DNA of 45,181 nt, taken from positions 1-45,181 of the forward strand of contig JABXIQ010000024.1 in the NCBI GenBank assembly GCA_013373015.1, in the 5' to 3' direction. Numbering within the stretch: position 1 is the stretch's first letter; each line of letters begins with the position of its first letter. Shown piece after piece: positions 8,517 through 15,910 of the stretch. Under the pieces are notes generated by a model. That model made no database searches, had not been told where the DNA came from, and saw nothing but the letters and a program-made list of their open reading frames with translations. This DNA comes from Kangiellaceae bacterium (GTDB lineage: Bacteria; Pseudomonadota; Gammaproteobacteria; Enterobacterales; Kangiellaceae). A program made the position numbers and the translations under genes.

Positions 8517-8551
8517 TCGCACATCCCCAGCTCAAAAAACATCTATCAAAG

Positions 8552-9766
8552 CTAGGATCTTACCTGCATACTACGTTTATGCCAAACCAATTGCTCGGCT
8601 TCAGCTAACCTTTCACCAATTTTGGCTAATTCTATACGCCCACGATCTGAAACCTGCTGAATCGATTGCTGCTTCATAAAGCTTAAAACACTCAAACCAC
8701 TTGAACGGTTTGCCGTGCCCATTGTGGGTAAAGTATGGTTTGGTCCAGAGCAATAATCACCAAAAGCCACTGCACTATTTTCACCAATGAATAAAGAACC
8801 ATAGTGAGTTAACTGCTGACTATCAATCCGTTCATCGGCTAATAACAAATGCTCTGGCGCATAACTATCAGAAAACTTAATCATTTGTTCAATATCATCC
8901 GCCTTCAATAAAACAATTTGACCAGTTGCTTGTAATTTGGCAATTTCTTGATTGCTTTGTATGGCAGATTTAACCTTAGATAAGGTTTGCTCGCATTCAG
9001 ATACCAGAATACTTACTGCTTGGGGGTCATGCTCTGCTTGAGCTGCCATATCCGCAATTATCCATTCATTATTGATATTCTTTCCTGCCAATATCAACAA
9101 TTCACTAGGCCCCGCCGCTACATCAATTGCCACTTTATTCTGTAGCAATTGTTTGGCAGCATTCACATATTGATTACCAGGACCTACAATCATTTGCACA
9201 GGTGTACAGGATTGATAACCATAAGCCAAAGCTGCAATAGCTTGCGCGCCACCTAAATGCAAAAACTCAGTAGCACCCGCCAAACTCGCCGCCGCCAAGA
9301 TGGCGGGATGATTTGATGGCGAACATGCAATTCGTTGTTCAGATCCCGCAATTCTGGCTGGTATCAGTGTCATCAATGCTGTAGAAATTAACGGATATCG
9401 CCCACCGGGTATATAGGCTCCAATGCGATTGATAGGCTTATAACAAAATCCGTAACGTCCTGTTTCATCTTCAAAATACTTATCTTCGAGCTGCTGCTTT
9501 TGAAAATGACAGAAAGTTTCAATACGTTGTGCAGCACTTTTAATGGACTCGGCTAGTTCATCACTCAGTGGATAATCTGCAAATGGTTTTAAGTGAATGA
9601 AACTCGGAGCAAAACCATCAAACTGTTGACTCAACTCATCTATTCTACTATCACCCTTTTGTTCAATTGTTTGCAATAGCTCAGCAACCACTTGTTTTGA
9701 TTGACTTTTCAGCTCAAGATCAGGGCGTTTCCACTGCAAACAATTAACAAATATCTCACCCTGCAT
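8552..9766 (-). CDS. hisD: Histidinol dehydrogenase
   Basis: A 404-residue HisD, catalysing the last two oxidations from histidinol to histidine with NAD. Landmarks: IGAYIPGGRYPL, the substrate-site VAAGPSELLILAG, MAAQAEHDPQA (zinc/catalytic region), YAPEHLLL, GDYCSGPNHTLPT and SVLSFMKQQS. It is somewhat shorter than E. coli HisD (434 aa), mainly at the N-terminus. AGGAGCAAGAA precedes the ATG. The start overlaps the hisA-IE gene by 11 bp. It is the last gene of the operon, whereas enterobacteria place it second. Confidence 0.93.
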   Translation of the reverse strand: MQGEIFVNCLQWKRPDLELKSQSKQVVAELLQTIEQKGDSRIDELSQQFDGFAPSFIHLKPFADYPLSDELAESIKSAAQRIETFCHFQKQQLEDKYFEDETGRYGFCYKPINRIGAYIPGGRYPLISTALMTLIPARIAGSEQRIACSPSNHPAILAAASLAGATEFLHLGGAQAIAALAYGYQSCTPVQMIVGPGNQYVNAAKQLLQNKVAIDVAAGPSELLILAGKNINNEWIIADMAAQAEHDPQAVSILVSECEQTLSKVKSAIQSNQEIAKLQATGQIVLLKADDIEQMIKFSDSYAPEHLLLADERIDSQQLTHYGSLFIGENSAVAFGDYCSGPNHTLPTMGTANRSSGLSVLSFMKQQSIQQVSDRGRIELAKIGERLAEAEQLVWHKRSMQVRS

Positions 9767-11024
9767 TTCTTGCTCCTAATTCATTAATGATCTGTTGAGC
9801 AGAAACTCCTTTAGCTTTGGCATTGACCAGTGCAAAATAAAGTACATCAGCTGCTTCCCAACGCACCTCATCACTATCAATCGCCTCAATCAATTCTTGG
9901 CATTCTTCATTCAATTTTTCTTGTTGCAACTGTGGTGAGTCGAATAACTTTTTTGAAAATGATTGCTTCGCATCACTTGTCATTCGAGAGTGTAATACTT
10001 TGTCTAAAGTATTTAAGTCAAACTTTGGGCTTTGCGTTGCGAAACAACTATAACGCTCAAAATGACAAGCATTACCATCTTGTTTAACTTTAAAAATCAA
10101 ACTATCACCATCACAATCATAATCAATATTAACTAATTGTTGTTGATTACCACTGGTCAACCCTTTTTGCCAGAGCTCTTGACGTGAACGACTGTAGTAA
10201 ACGCCTTTGCGCAACTTGATGGCCTGTTTCAAAGATTCTTGCGACGAATAGGCTAGCATCAGTATTTGCTGAGTGTCATTATCTTGAACAATAGTTGGTA
10301 TTAACTCTGATTTATTGGAAGCCAACTTACTTGAGCCTGACTTATTGAAATCCAAACACGCAAATAAAGCATCTGATAGCTTTAACTTTCCAGTATATAC
10401 AGACATACCTATCTGACTATTAGCGCCGAGTGTATTAATAAATTTGATATCATCTAAATCGGTAATCCCTCCAGCAACCGTAACTGCAATTTTTGATTTA
10501 TTGATAACTTGCTGAATACGATCGCGATCAAGGCCTTGCATCAATCCTTCTTTTTTAACTTGAGTATATAAAAACTCACTACAATTTCCTTGTAGCTCAT
10601 CAATAAGATCCAGTACTTTTATAGAGCCAGCAGACTTCCAACCGTGCGTGACCCATTCATCATCTTTAGCATCAATGGCAAATATTAATTGGCTTTTAGG
10701 AAGCTTTTTAACAAACTCCTTGCGGCAAGAAGTACCAATAATAATTTTTTTAGCGCCACTAGCAAGATAGTCTCTTGCGGTTTCGTAATCACGAATCCCA
10801 CCTCCTACGCGACAAGGATATTGAGCTATCAACTGTTTAATCAAACTTTTATTATCACCACGTCCCAAAGCAGCATTTAAATCAATAATGGCCACCTCAC
10901 CGTACAGTGAAAACTCTTCTAGCAATTCAAAAACATTATCACATTCAACAATTTTTTTGTCAGGATCACCTTGTTGTAACTGTACGGCTTTGCCATCTAA
11001 TAAATCAATTGATGGAATTAACAT
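9756..11024 (-). CDS. hisA-hisIE: HisA-HisI-HisE trifunctional fusion
   Basis: One 422-residue frame joins three histidine enzymes. Residues 1-about 230 are a HisA half-barrel isomerase (IPSIDLLDGKAVQLQQGD with Asp7; VGGGIRD; VAGGI). About 240-335 is HisI, PR-AMP cyclohydrolase (WQKGLTSG, DYDCDGD and the zinc cysteines in ACH and SCF). About 336-422 is HisE, PR-ATP pyrophosphohydrolase (EECQEL and EAADVLYFAL). The HisA second catalytic position, usually the Asp of an RDGT-like motif, reads KKEG (Glu159). A Ser/Lys/Asn-rich linker (about 227-240) separates HisA from HisI. The gene overlaps hisF and hisD by a few bases. HisI-HisE fusions are common; joining HisA in front is unusual to me. Confidence 0.9.
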   Translation of the reverse strand: MLIPSIDLLDGKAVQLQQGDPDKKIVECDNVFELLEEFSLYGEVAIIDLNAALGRGDNKSLIKQLIAQYPCRVGGGIRDYETARDYLASGAKKIIIGTSCRKEFVKKLPKSQLIFAIDAKDDEWVTHGWKSAGSIKVLDLIDELQGNCSEFLYTQVKKEGLMQGLDRDRIQQVINKSKIAVTVAGGITDLDDIKFINTLGANSQIGMSVYTGKLKLSDALFACLDFNKSGSSKLASNKSELIPTIVQDNDTQQILMLAYSSQESLKQAIKLRKGVYYSRSRQELWQKGLTSGNQQQLVNIDYDCDGDSLIFKVKQDGNACHFERYSCFATQSPKFDLNTLDKVLHSRMTSDAKQSFSKKLFDSPQLQQEKLNEECQELIEAIDSDEVRWEAADVLYFALVNAKAKGVSAQQIINELGARNAG

Positions 11025-11794
11025 ACTCTTACCTCAATATTATTTTTTAATAATTCTTGTTTAACTTGCTCTACACTGAACTCACCCCTATGAAACATTC
11101 CCGCAGCTAACGCAGCATCACTGCCCGCGTTGAAAGTATCCACAAAGTGTTCTGGAATTGCAGCACCACCCGATGCAATAACTTGAATAGAAAGTTGACG
11201 ACTTATTTTTTGCATTAAATCATTATCAAAGCCAGTACCCGTTCCATCCTTATGCATTGCAGTTAACAATACTTCTCCTGCACCTCTTTGTTGGATTTCG
11301 GTTAGCCATCTAAATGGCTCTAAATCAGTTTCTTTATGGCCTCCATTGATAAAAACCTTATAATCTCCATTTATTTTCTTATCCAAATCAACAGCCACAA
11401 CTAGAGATTGAGACCCAAAACCTAGACTGATTTGGTTGATTAAATCAGGATTGTTTACTGCAGCAGAGTTAAGAGCCACTTTATCAGCGCCAGCATTTAA
11501 GAAGTCCGAAACATCCTTATAACTATTGAGGCCGCCACCAACGGTAAATGGAATCGATAAATTCTTCGCTACTTCTGTTACGGTTTGCAAAGCGTTAGAT
11601 CGATTTTCCCTAGTTGCTTTAATATCAAGAAAAACAATTTCATCAGCCCCTTGCTGTTGGTAACGCAACGCAAGTTCAACAGGATCCCCCATATCTTTCA
11701 AACCTTTAAAATTTACGCCTTTCACCACTCGACCATTGGCTACATCCAGACACACAATAACTCTAGGCTTCAATCTATTTATTGAGTTAGACAT
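11018..11794 (-). CDS. hisF: Imidazole glycerol phosphate synthase cyclase subunit
   Basis: A 258-residue HisF barrel, which with HisH makes imidazole glycerol phosphate and AICAR. It has VIVCLDVANGRVVKGVNF (catalytic Asp near residue 16), FTVGGGLNSYKD, GADKVALNSAAV, the second catalytic Asp in MHKDGTGTGFD, and VIASGGAAIPEHF. Length is standard. It overlaps hisH by 16 bp and hisA by 7 bp, indicating tight coupling. The order hisH-hisF-hisA is reversed at the end compared with E. coli hisH-hisA-hisF. Confidence 0.93.
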   Translation of the reverse strand: MSNSINRLKPRVIVCLDVANGRVVKGVNFKGLKDMGDPVELALRYQQQGADEIVFLDIKATRENRSNALQTVTEVAKNLSIPFTVGGGLNSYKDVSDFLNAGADKVALNSAAVNNPDLINQISLGFGSQSLVVAVDLDKKINGDYKVFINGGHKETDLEPFRWLTEIQQRGAGEVLLTAMHKDGTGTGFDNDLMQKISRQLSIQVIASGGAAIPEHFVDTFNAGSDAALAAGMFHRGEFSVEQVKQELLKNNIEVRVC

Positions 11795-12378
11795 TGCTGT
11801 AAAATCTCCTCGCCTTGTGATCCTGATTTTTCGGGATGAAATTGAAATGCCATCAACCCTTTACTTTGGATTGCAGCCACAAATTGTTCTCCATAATAAG
11901 TTGTAGCAATTTCGTTTTCGGAACTTTTAACCGCATAACTATTAACAAAATATACCGTTTTTTGCTGTAACAAACTGATAGAAGCATCTATCTCGCACCA
12001 GCCTACCATTGGTTGCTTTGGACTTTTTAACTTAGTTACAGTTCCTTTTACTAGACCTAGCCCTCTTATGCCTAACCCATCGTTGTCCAAGTCTTCTGCT
12101 GACCATTCAAAAAATATTTGCATGCCCACACAGATGCCAATTATTTTTTTATCACTCTGATACCAATCAATAATCACTTTATCCAACTGTGAACTTCTCA
12201 AGTTGCTCATCACAGTCCCAAATCGACCTTGACCTGGAATAATCATTGCCACAAATTCTTTCTGCGATATTTGCTCTGCTGATTGAATGAGTTCAGGCTC
12301 AAATCCAATTCGTCTAACACAGGAAAAAATACTAAATAAATTGCCTGCTTTTGTATCTATAACAGCCACTTTCTTCAT
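11779..12378 (-). CDS. hisH: Imidazole glycerol phosphate synthase glutaminase subunit
   Basis: A 199-residue class I glutamine amidotransferase, supplying ammonia to HisF. The P-G-Q-G-R oxyanion segment, the nucleophile in GICVGMQIFF and the His/Glu pair in FQFHPEKSG complete the catalytic triad. The ATG overlaps the hisB stop as ATGA, and the 3' end overlaps hisF, so stoichiometric translation of the heterodimer is likely. Confidence 0.93.
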   Translation of the reverse strand: MKKVAVIDTKAGNLFSIFSCVRRIGFEPELIQSAEQISQKEFVAMIIPGQGRFGTVMSNLRSSQLDKVIIDWYQSDKKIIGICVGMQIFFEWSAEDLDNDGLGIRGLGLVKGTVTKLKSPKQPMVGWCEIDASISLLQQKTVYFVNSYAVKSSENEIATTYYGEQFVAAIQSKGLMAFQFHPEKSGSQGEEILQQCLTQ

Positions 12379-12968
12379 AGCACACCCTTTGAACTGTTAC
12401 TGACATCAACTACTTGCAAAGCTTCTTTCAAAGCAAATGCCAACCCTTTAAAGGCTGCTTCAATTAAATGATGATTATTATCAAAATATTCTGCCTTAAT
12501 ATGTAATGAACATTGTGCATTAATAGCAAAACTATAAAAGAAATGTTTCCACATCTCTGTCGCAACATTGCCTACTAGTTCACGAGTAAAAGGTAAGTCC
12601 GTAACAGAATATGGCCGGCCACAAATATCTACTGCCACCAAGATCAAACTGGCATCCATTGGTAACAACCTTTGTCCATAACGCTGAATTTTAGGTTGCT
12701 TACGCCATGCTTGATTAAGCGCCTGCCCCAAACAAATAGCGACATCTTCAATTAAATGATGATCATCCACCTCAATATCACCTTGTGCTTGCAAGTCCAG
12801 ATCCCAACCTGCATGCAAAGCTAATTGCGTCAACATATGATCAAAAAATGGTAAGCCCGTATTAATATTCAGCTTTTGTTGGCCGTATATGTTTAATTCC
12901 AATTGGATGCTGGTCTCTTTAGTAGATCGACTTAGTTCCACGATTTCTCTTGTTATATTGTTACTCAT
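12375..12968 (-). CDS. hisB: Imidazoleglycerol-phosphate dehydratase, monofunctional HisB
   Basis: A 197-residue IGP dehydratase. Manganese-binding motifs are present: PFFDHMLTQLALHAG, DDHHLIEDVAICLGQAL and the C-terminal NNHHLIEAAFKGLA. The protein is dehydratase only. The N-terminal HAD histidinol-phosphatase domain of enterobacterial HisB is absent, so that activity must come from elsewhere, most simply from the HAD domain fused to HisC immediately upstream. The start shares an ATGA with the hisC stop, and AGAGG precedes it. Confidence 0.94.
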   Translation of the reverse strand: MSNNITREIVELSRSTKETSIQLELNIYGQQKLNINTGLPFFDHMLTQLALHAGWDLDLQAQGDIEVDDHHLIEDVAICLGQALNQAWRKQPKIQRYGQRLLPMDASLILVAVDICGRPYSVTDLPFTRELVGNVATEMWKHFFYSFAINAQCSLHIKAEYFDNNHHLIEAAFKGLAFALKEALQVVDVSNSSKGVL

Positions 12969-14635
12969 ATCAGAACCTCTAATTGATTAATATTTTCAAG
13001 AACAATATCAGCGCCAGCATTGAGTAAACTGCTTCTTATCAACTCGCTAGTAGCTATGCCTATGGCTAGAACCCCTGCAAACTTGGCTGCTTGCATATCA
13101 TCTGGAGCATCACCAAACATCCAACATGTATCCGCTTGAAAAAAGTCTTTTGTTTTATTGATTCCTTCCGGTGAAGGCTTTGATTGGCTAACATCATCAT
13201 CGCTAATCAGGATCGTATTTTTTAATCCTAGTTTTTCTAAACCTTGAATGGCTTCTTGCTTTGGCCTGCCGGTCACTACAGCAGTATTCAATAATTTTGA
13301 TTTTGCGTTAAACAGACGATTGATTAAAGATTGCTCTATCAAAGGTTGTTCTTGCTCACACAAACCAGCTTTCTGTTTATTTCCAAGGTAGATATCTTGA
13401 AAAATACTGGTTACTTCATCTAACGAAATATCTGTGCCCAACTCTTTTATCAGTTGCCGCGTTAACTTCCAGTCATTATTAAAACCTCCTCGAGATCGAG
13501 CCTCTAAGATCATTTCAGGTTCAACAACTATCCCGGTAACTTGCTTTACTGTTTCAATAATGCACTGATCGTAGCTTTTACTGGTGTCAATTAGAACTCC
13601 ATCCATATCGAAACACAGTAGTTTTGGCCTTAATGCCAAGCGTAAGGCCTGCAGTAACCGTTCAAGATAAAATGGTATGCTTATTCGGATCGCCGCAATA
13701 GCTTTATTCGATGCAGTAAGTCCAACAAGAGCATCTTTAATTTGGATTGCATTGTTATTGCAAGCAGCCACAATCAATTGCAGTTTCAAAGGTTCTCCTT
13801 GCACAAACACGAAATTTCCCTGACTTTCTATAACAGATAATCCACTATCTTTTAGCATGTTGGTAATCAGCTCACGATTTAGAGCTATCTGACGAGAGTA
13901 ACTCTGCACTTCCAACTTAGCGCTTTCGGTAAACGCTTGTAGAGCGATAGTTAGATTGGCATTAGAAACATTAAAAGGCATAGCTAGTACTGAAAACTTC
14001 TTAATCAGCTTGCTACTTGCTAACAAATATCCAACTCTAATCCCTGCCAATCCATAGGCTTTAGATAGTGTTCTTAATAGAATAATGTTATCAAATTGCT
14101 CAATAAGCTTTAGAGAACTTATGCCATCAGTAGTGAACTCAATATAAGCTTGATCAAGAAACAACCATGCGTTTTTTTCTCTAACTTTTTGTGCTGCGGC
14201 TTCTATTTGCTCTATGCTTAAGGTTTCACCAGTAGGATTATTAGGACTGGTTAGTACAAGAATATCCCCATCCTTTACTGCATCCAAAGCTGCATCAAGA
14301 TCAATAGTTAAATCCTCTTGAGCTTCAATCAACTTAGTATCCAGTTGCCACAAATCTTTTCCTGACCAGTACTGACTAAATACAGGTAAAGGCATAACTA
14401 ACTGCTTGTTGTTCAGCTTTGCCAATTTAAACAACAATTCAATGGCTTCATCACCACCATTGGTAATAAGAAGTTGATCTTTATTTACCTTGAGTTGCTT
14501 AGTTATAGCTTCAACTAATAAACCTTTATCTGGATAAGACCATAGCTTTTGCTTATTAACTGCATTAGCATCTAACCAATATGGCACACTATCCGAGCGC
14601 TCATTAAAATCAAGTTTGAGTAATTTTGTATTCAT
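12965..14635 (-). CDS. hisC: HisC aminotransferase fused to HAD phosphatase
   Basis: A 556-residue fusion. Residues 1-about 332 are a histidinol-phosphate aminotransferase, with LDFNERSD at the N-terminus, SPNNPTG (130-136), DQAY, and the PLP lysine in TLSKAYGLAGIRVGY (Lys192). Residues about 338-556 are a HAD subfamily IA phosphatase with all four motifs: FDMDGVLID (Asp343, Asp345), Thr455 in VTGRP, Lys486 in SKPSP and FGDAPDD (Asp509, Asp513). A cap region contains SRGGFNNDW (about 381-389). The HAD half probably dephosphorylates histidinol phosphate, because HisB here lacks its phosphatase. AGGAG before the ATG at 14635 decides the start over an in-frame GTG at 14641. The fused phosphatase role is inference. 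Confidence 0.92.
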   Translation of the reverse strand: MNTKLLKLDFNERSDSVPYWLDANAVNKQKLWSYPDKGLLVEAITKQLKVNKDQLLITNGGDEAIELLFKLAKLNNKQLVMPLPVFSQYWSGKDLWQLDTKLIEAQEDLTIDLDAALDAVKDGDILVLTSPNNPTGETLSIEQIEAAAQKVREKNAWLFLDQAYIEFTTDGISSLKLIEQFDNIILLRTLSKAYGLAGIRVGYLLASSKLIKKFSVLAMPFNVSNANLTIALQAFTESAKLEVQSYSRQIALNRELITNMLKDSGLSVIESQGNFVFVQGEPLKLQLIVAACNNNAIQIKDALVGLTASNKAIAAIRISIPFYLERLLQALRLALRPKLLCFDMDGVLIDTSKSYDQCIIETVKQVTGIVVEPEMILEARSRGGFNNDWKLTRQLIKELGTDISLDEVTSIFQDIYLGNKQKAGLCEQEQPLIEQSLINRLFNAKSKLLNTAVVTGRPKQEAIQGLEKLGLKNTILISDDDVSQSKPSPEGINKTKDFFQADTCWMFGDAPDDMQAAKFAGVLAIGIATSELIRSSLLNAGADIVLENINQLEVLI

Positions 14636-14643
14636 AAGCACTC

Positions 14644-15492
14644 CTACAGCACCTTGCGAATTGGTGTTTCTAGGATGTCTGTAGCGCCCGCTGCTATTAG
14701 CTGCGGCAGTAGATCTTTGGTCAATCTGCGTTCAATCGCGGCTTTAATGGCAAAACCATCTGCGTTGTACAGTTGACTCACAGTTGGTGAGCGCATGGCA
14801 GGAAGTAACGAAACGATGGTATCGATATTATCTTGGCTACAATTCATTTCCAGCAACACACGCTTACGACCATTCAATACCCCACGCATCAATAATAATA
14901 AATCATCAATCTGTTTTTTCTTTTCAGGGTTGCTCAGTACCTGTTTATTAGCAATCAATTGGGTTGAACTTTGCATAACTGTACCAACAATTTTTAGTCG
15001 GTTAGCACGGATAGTTGATCCAGTACTGGTATTATCAATTACCATATCTGCATCTTCAGGCGGAAAGACTTCTGTCGCGCCATAAGCTCTGAACAGTTGA
15101 TAATCCAAGTTTTGAGAGTCTAAATAGCTGGAAGCAATTTTTTTATATTCTGAAGCAACGATGATTTTTCGTTGTTTGACCTGTTCCCAATCCCATTGCT
15201 CAGGGATACAGGCTACAATTTTGACAGGGTTAAAAGCCAAATCTTCGAGTATCTCAACGTCAGCACTTTGTTCCTCGATCCAGTCTAATCCTGCAAAGCC
15301 AATATCATGCTGTCCTAAAGCTACCATTTCAGGAATATTCTGACTTTTCAATAACTTAACCTCTATATCACAACCAAACAAAGCCGGTCTATAATTACGA
15401 CTATCCCCTACCAAAGTTAAACCAATATCCGATAATATTTCCGCAACATTGTCATAAAGCTTGCCTTTAGGAATTACCATTTTTAGTGCCAT
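14644..15492 (-). CDS. hisG: ATP phosphoribosyltransferase, long form
   Basis: A 282-residue HisG, the first and feedback-controlled enzyme of histidine synthesis. It has VIPKGKL at the N-terminus, DIGFAGLDW, and the PRPP-binding ADMVIDNTSTGSTIRAN (about 151-167). The ACT-like regulatory C-terminal domain characteristic of the long form follows from about residue 205 and ends in ATDILETPIRKVL. A TTG at 15504 is in frame, but GGAGA lies just before the ATG at 15492, so I use that. It is the first structural gene after two leader peptide/terminator units. Its wording is distant from E. coli HisG outside the active site. Confidence 0.93.
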   Translation of the reverse strand: MALKMVIPKGKLYDNVAEILSDIGLTLVGDSRNYRPALFGCDIEVKLLKSQNIPEMVALGQHDIGFAGLDWIEEQSADVEILEDLAFNPVKIVACIPEQWDWEQVKQRKIIVASEYKKIASSYLDSQNLDYQLFRAYGATEVFPPEDADMVIDNTSTGSTIRANRLKIVGTVMQSSTQLIANKQVLSNPEKKKQIDDLLLLMRGVLNGRKRVLLEMNCSQDNIDTIVSLLPAMRSPTVSQLYNADGFAIKAAIERRLTKDLLPQLIAAGATDILETPIRKVL

Positions 15493-15526
15493 TTTCTTCT
15501 CCAACTATTATTTAAAAACTTGTCAT

Positions 15527-15561
15527 AAAAAAACCCCGTTGTTCTTTCGAGCAACGGGGTT
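15527..15561 (-). terminator. his attenuator terminator 2 (proximal to hisG)
   Basis: A perfect 10-bp GC-rich stem (AACCCCGTTG at 15532-15541 pairing with CAACGGGGTT at 15552-15561) with a ten-base loop, followed on the minus strand by seven U. It lies between the 19-codon His leader and hisG, so it would stop transcription before the operon. The upstream arm can instead pair with CGACGGTGG at 15597-15605 (eight pairs around one bulged U), giving an antiterminator. Confidence 0.88.
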
Positions 15562-15593
15562 TATTGAGTTCGCTATCATACAGCCAATAGTCG

Positions 15594-15653
15594 CTACCAC
15601 CGTCGCTTGCGCAGTGAATGATGATGGTGATGTAAACTAATGCTGATATTCAT
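15594..15653 (-). CDS. hisL: Histidine operon leader peptide 2, 19 codons
   Basis: A 19-codon frame, MNISISLHHHHHSLRKRRW, with five consecutive His codons (CAT CAC CAT CAT CAT at 15618-15632). It ends 33 bases before the terminator stem in front of hisG. Stalling at the His codons when charged tRNA-His is scarce would free CGACGGTGG (15597-15605) to pair with the terminator's 5' arm. When translation is efficient, the ribosome reaches the stop codon, covers that segment and the terminator forms. A competing 1:2 stem is ATCACC (15626-15631) with GGTGGT (15596-15601). I see no strong Shine-Dalgarno sequence. The assignment rests on the His run, position and folding. Confidence 0.88.
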   Translation of the reverse strand: MNISISLHHHHHSLRKRRW

Positions 15654-15707
15654 AATCTGTAACTGTCTTGTATTGTTAATATGTAAAATAAACTATAGCC
15701 CAAAACG

Positions 15708-15738
15708 AAAAAAACCCCGCTTTTGGCGAGGCTTTTTT
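15708..15738 (-). terminator. his attenuator terminator 1 (distal)
   Basis: On the minus strand AGCCTCGC (15726-15733) pairs with GCGGGGTT (15713-15720) around a CAAAA loop, including two G-U pairs, and is followed by seven U. It comes after the 24-codon His leader and before the second leader. The A run on the other side makes it able to work in both directions. Its 5' arm can alternatively pair with GGCGGTGCT (15771-15779) with one mismatch, forming an antiterminator. Confidence 0.82.
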
Positions 15739-15757
15739 GTGAATTTTAAACTACAAA

Positions 15758-15832
15758 TTAAACACAATAGAGCACCGCCATCAAGTTCTTATGATGGTGG
15801 TTATGGTGTTTTTGCGTATTAATAGTATTCAT
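15758..15832 (-). CDS. hisL: Histidine operon leader peptide 1, 24 codons
   Basis: A 24-codon frame beginning MNTINTQKHHNHHHKNL, with five His codons within six codons (CAC CAT AAC CAC CAT CAT at 15791-15808). It is followed by its own terminator at 15708-15738. Three mutually exclusive stems can be drawn: CCATCA (15792-15797) with TGATGG (15778-15783); GGCGGTGCT (15771-15779) with the terminator's 5' arm; and the terminator itself. This is the standard his attenuator arrangement, complete and independent of the second one downstream. No Shine-Dalgarno sequence is evident before the ATG. Confidence 0.85.
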   Translation of the reverse strand: MNTINTQKHHNHHHKNLMAVLYCV

Positions 15833-15839
15833 GGTTTCG

Positions 15840-15868
15840 ATTAAAACGGATCTTATAACTAAGGTCAA
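15840..15868 (-). promoter_or_regulatory. Candidate his operon promoter
   Basis: On the minus strand TTGACC (15863-15868) and TTTAAT (15840-15845) are separated by 17 bp, each matching five of six sigma-70 consensus bases. Transcription would then begin only a base or so before the ATG of leader 1, making that leader nearly leaderless. An alternative -10, TATAAG (15852-15857), would leave about 13 bases of untranslated RNA but has a poorer -35. Either placement puts the promoter just after the ispD stop codon. Confidence 0.5.
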
Positions 15869-15910
15869 CAGTTACCATGAATATTTATTAAATCTATATA
15901 ACTATTGGTT

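Noticed and set aside
15493-15504. TTG start for hisG four codons upstream
   Set aside because: The Shine-Dalgarno GGAGA overlaps those codons and is correctly spaced for the ATG at 15492.
15640-15822. A 60-codon plus-strand frame across the his leader region
   Set aside because: It runs antisense to both leader peptides and a terminator, has no family resemblance, and its Lys/Pro/Arg-rich middle simply reads the terminator stem.
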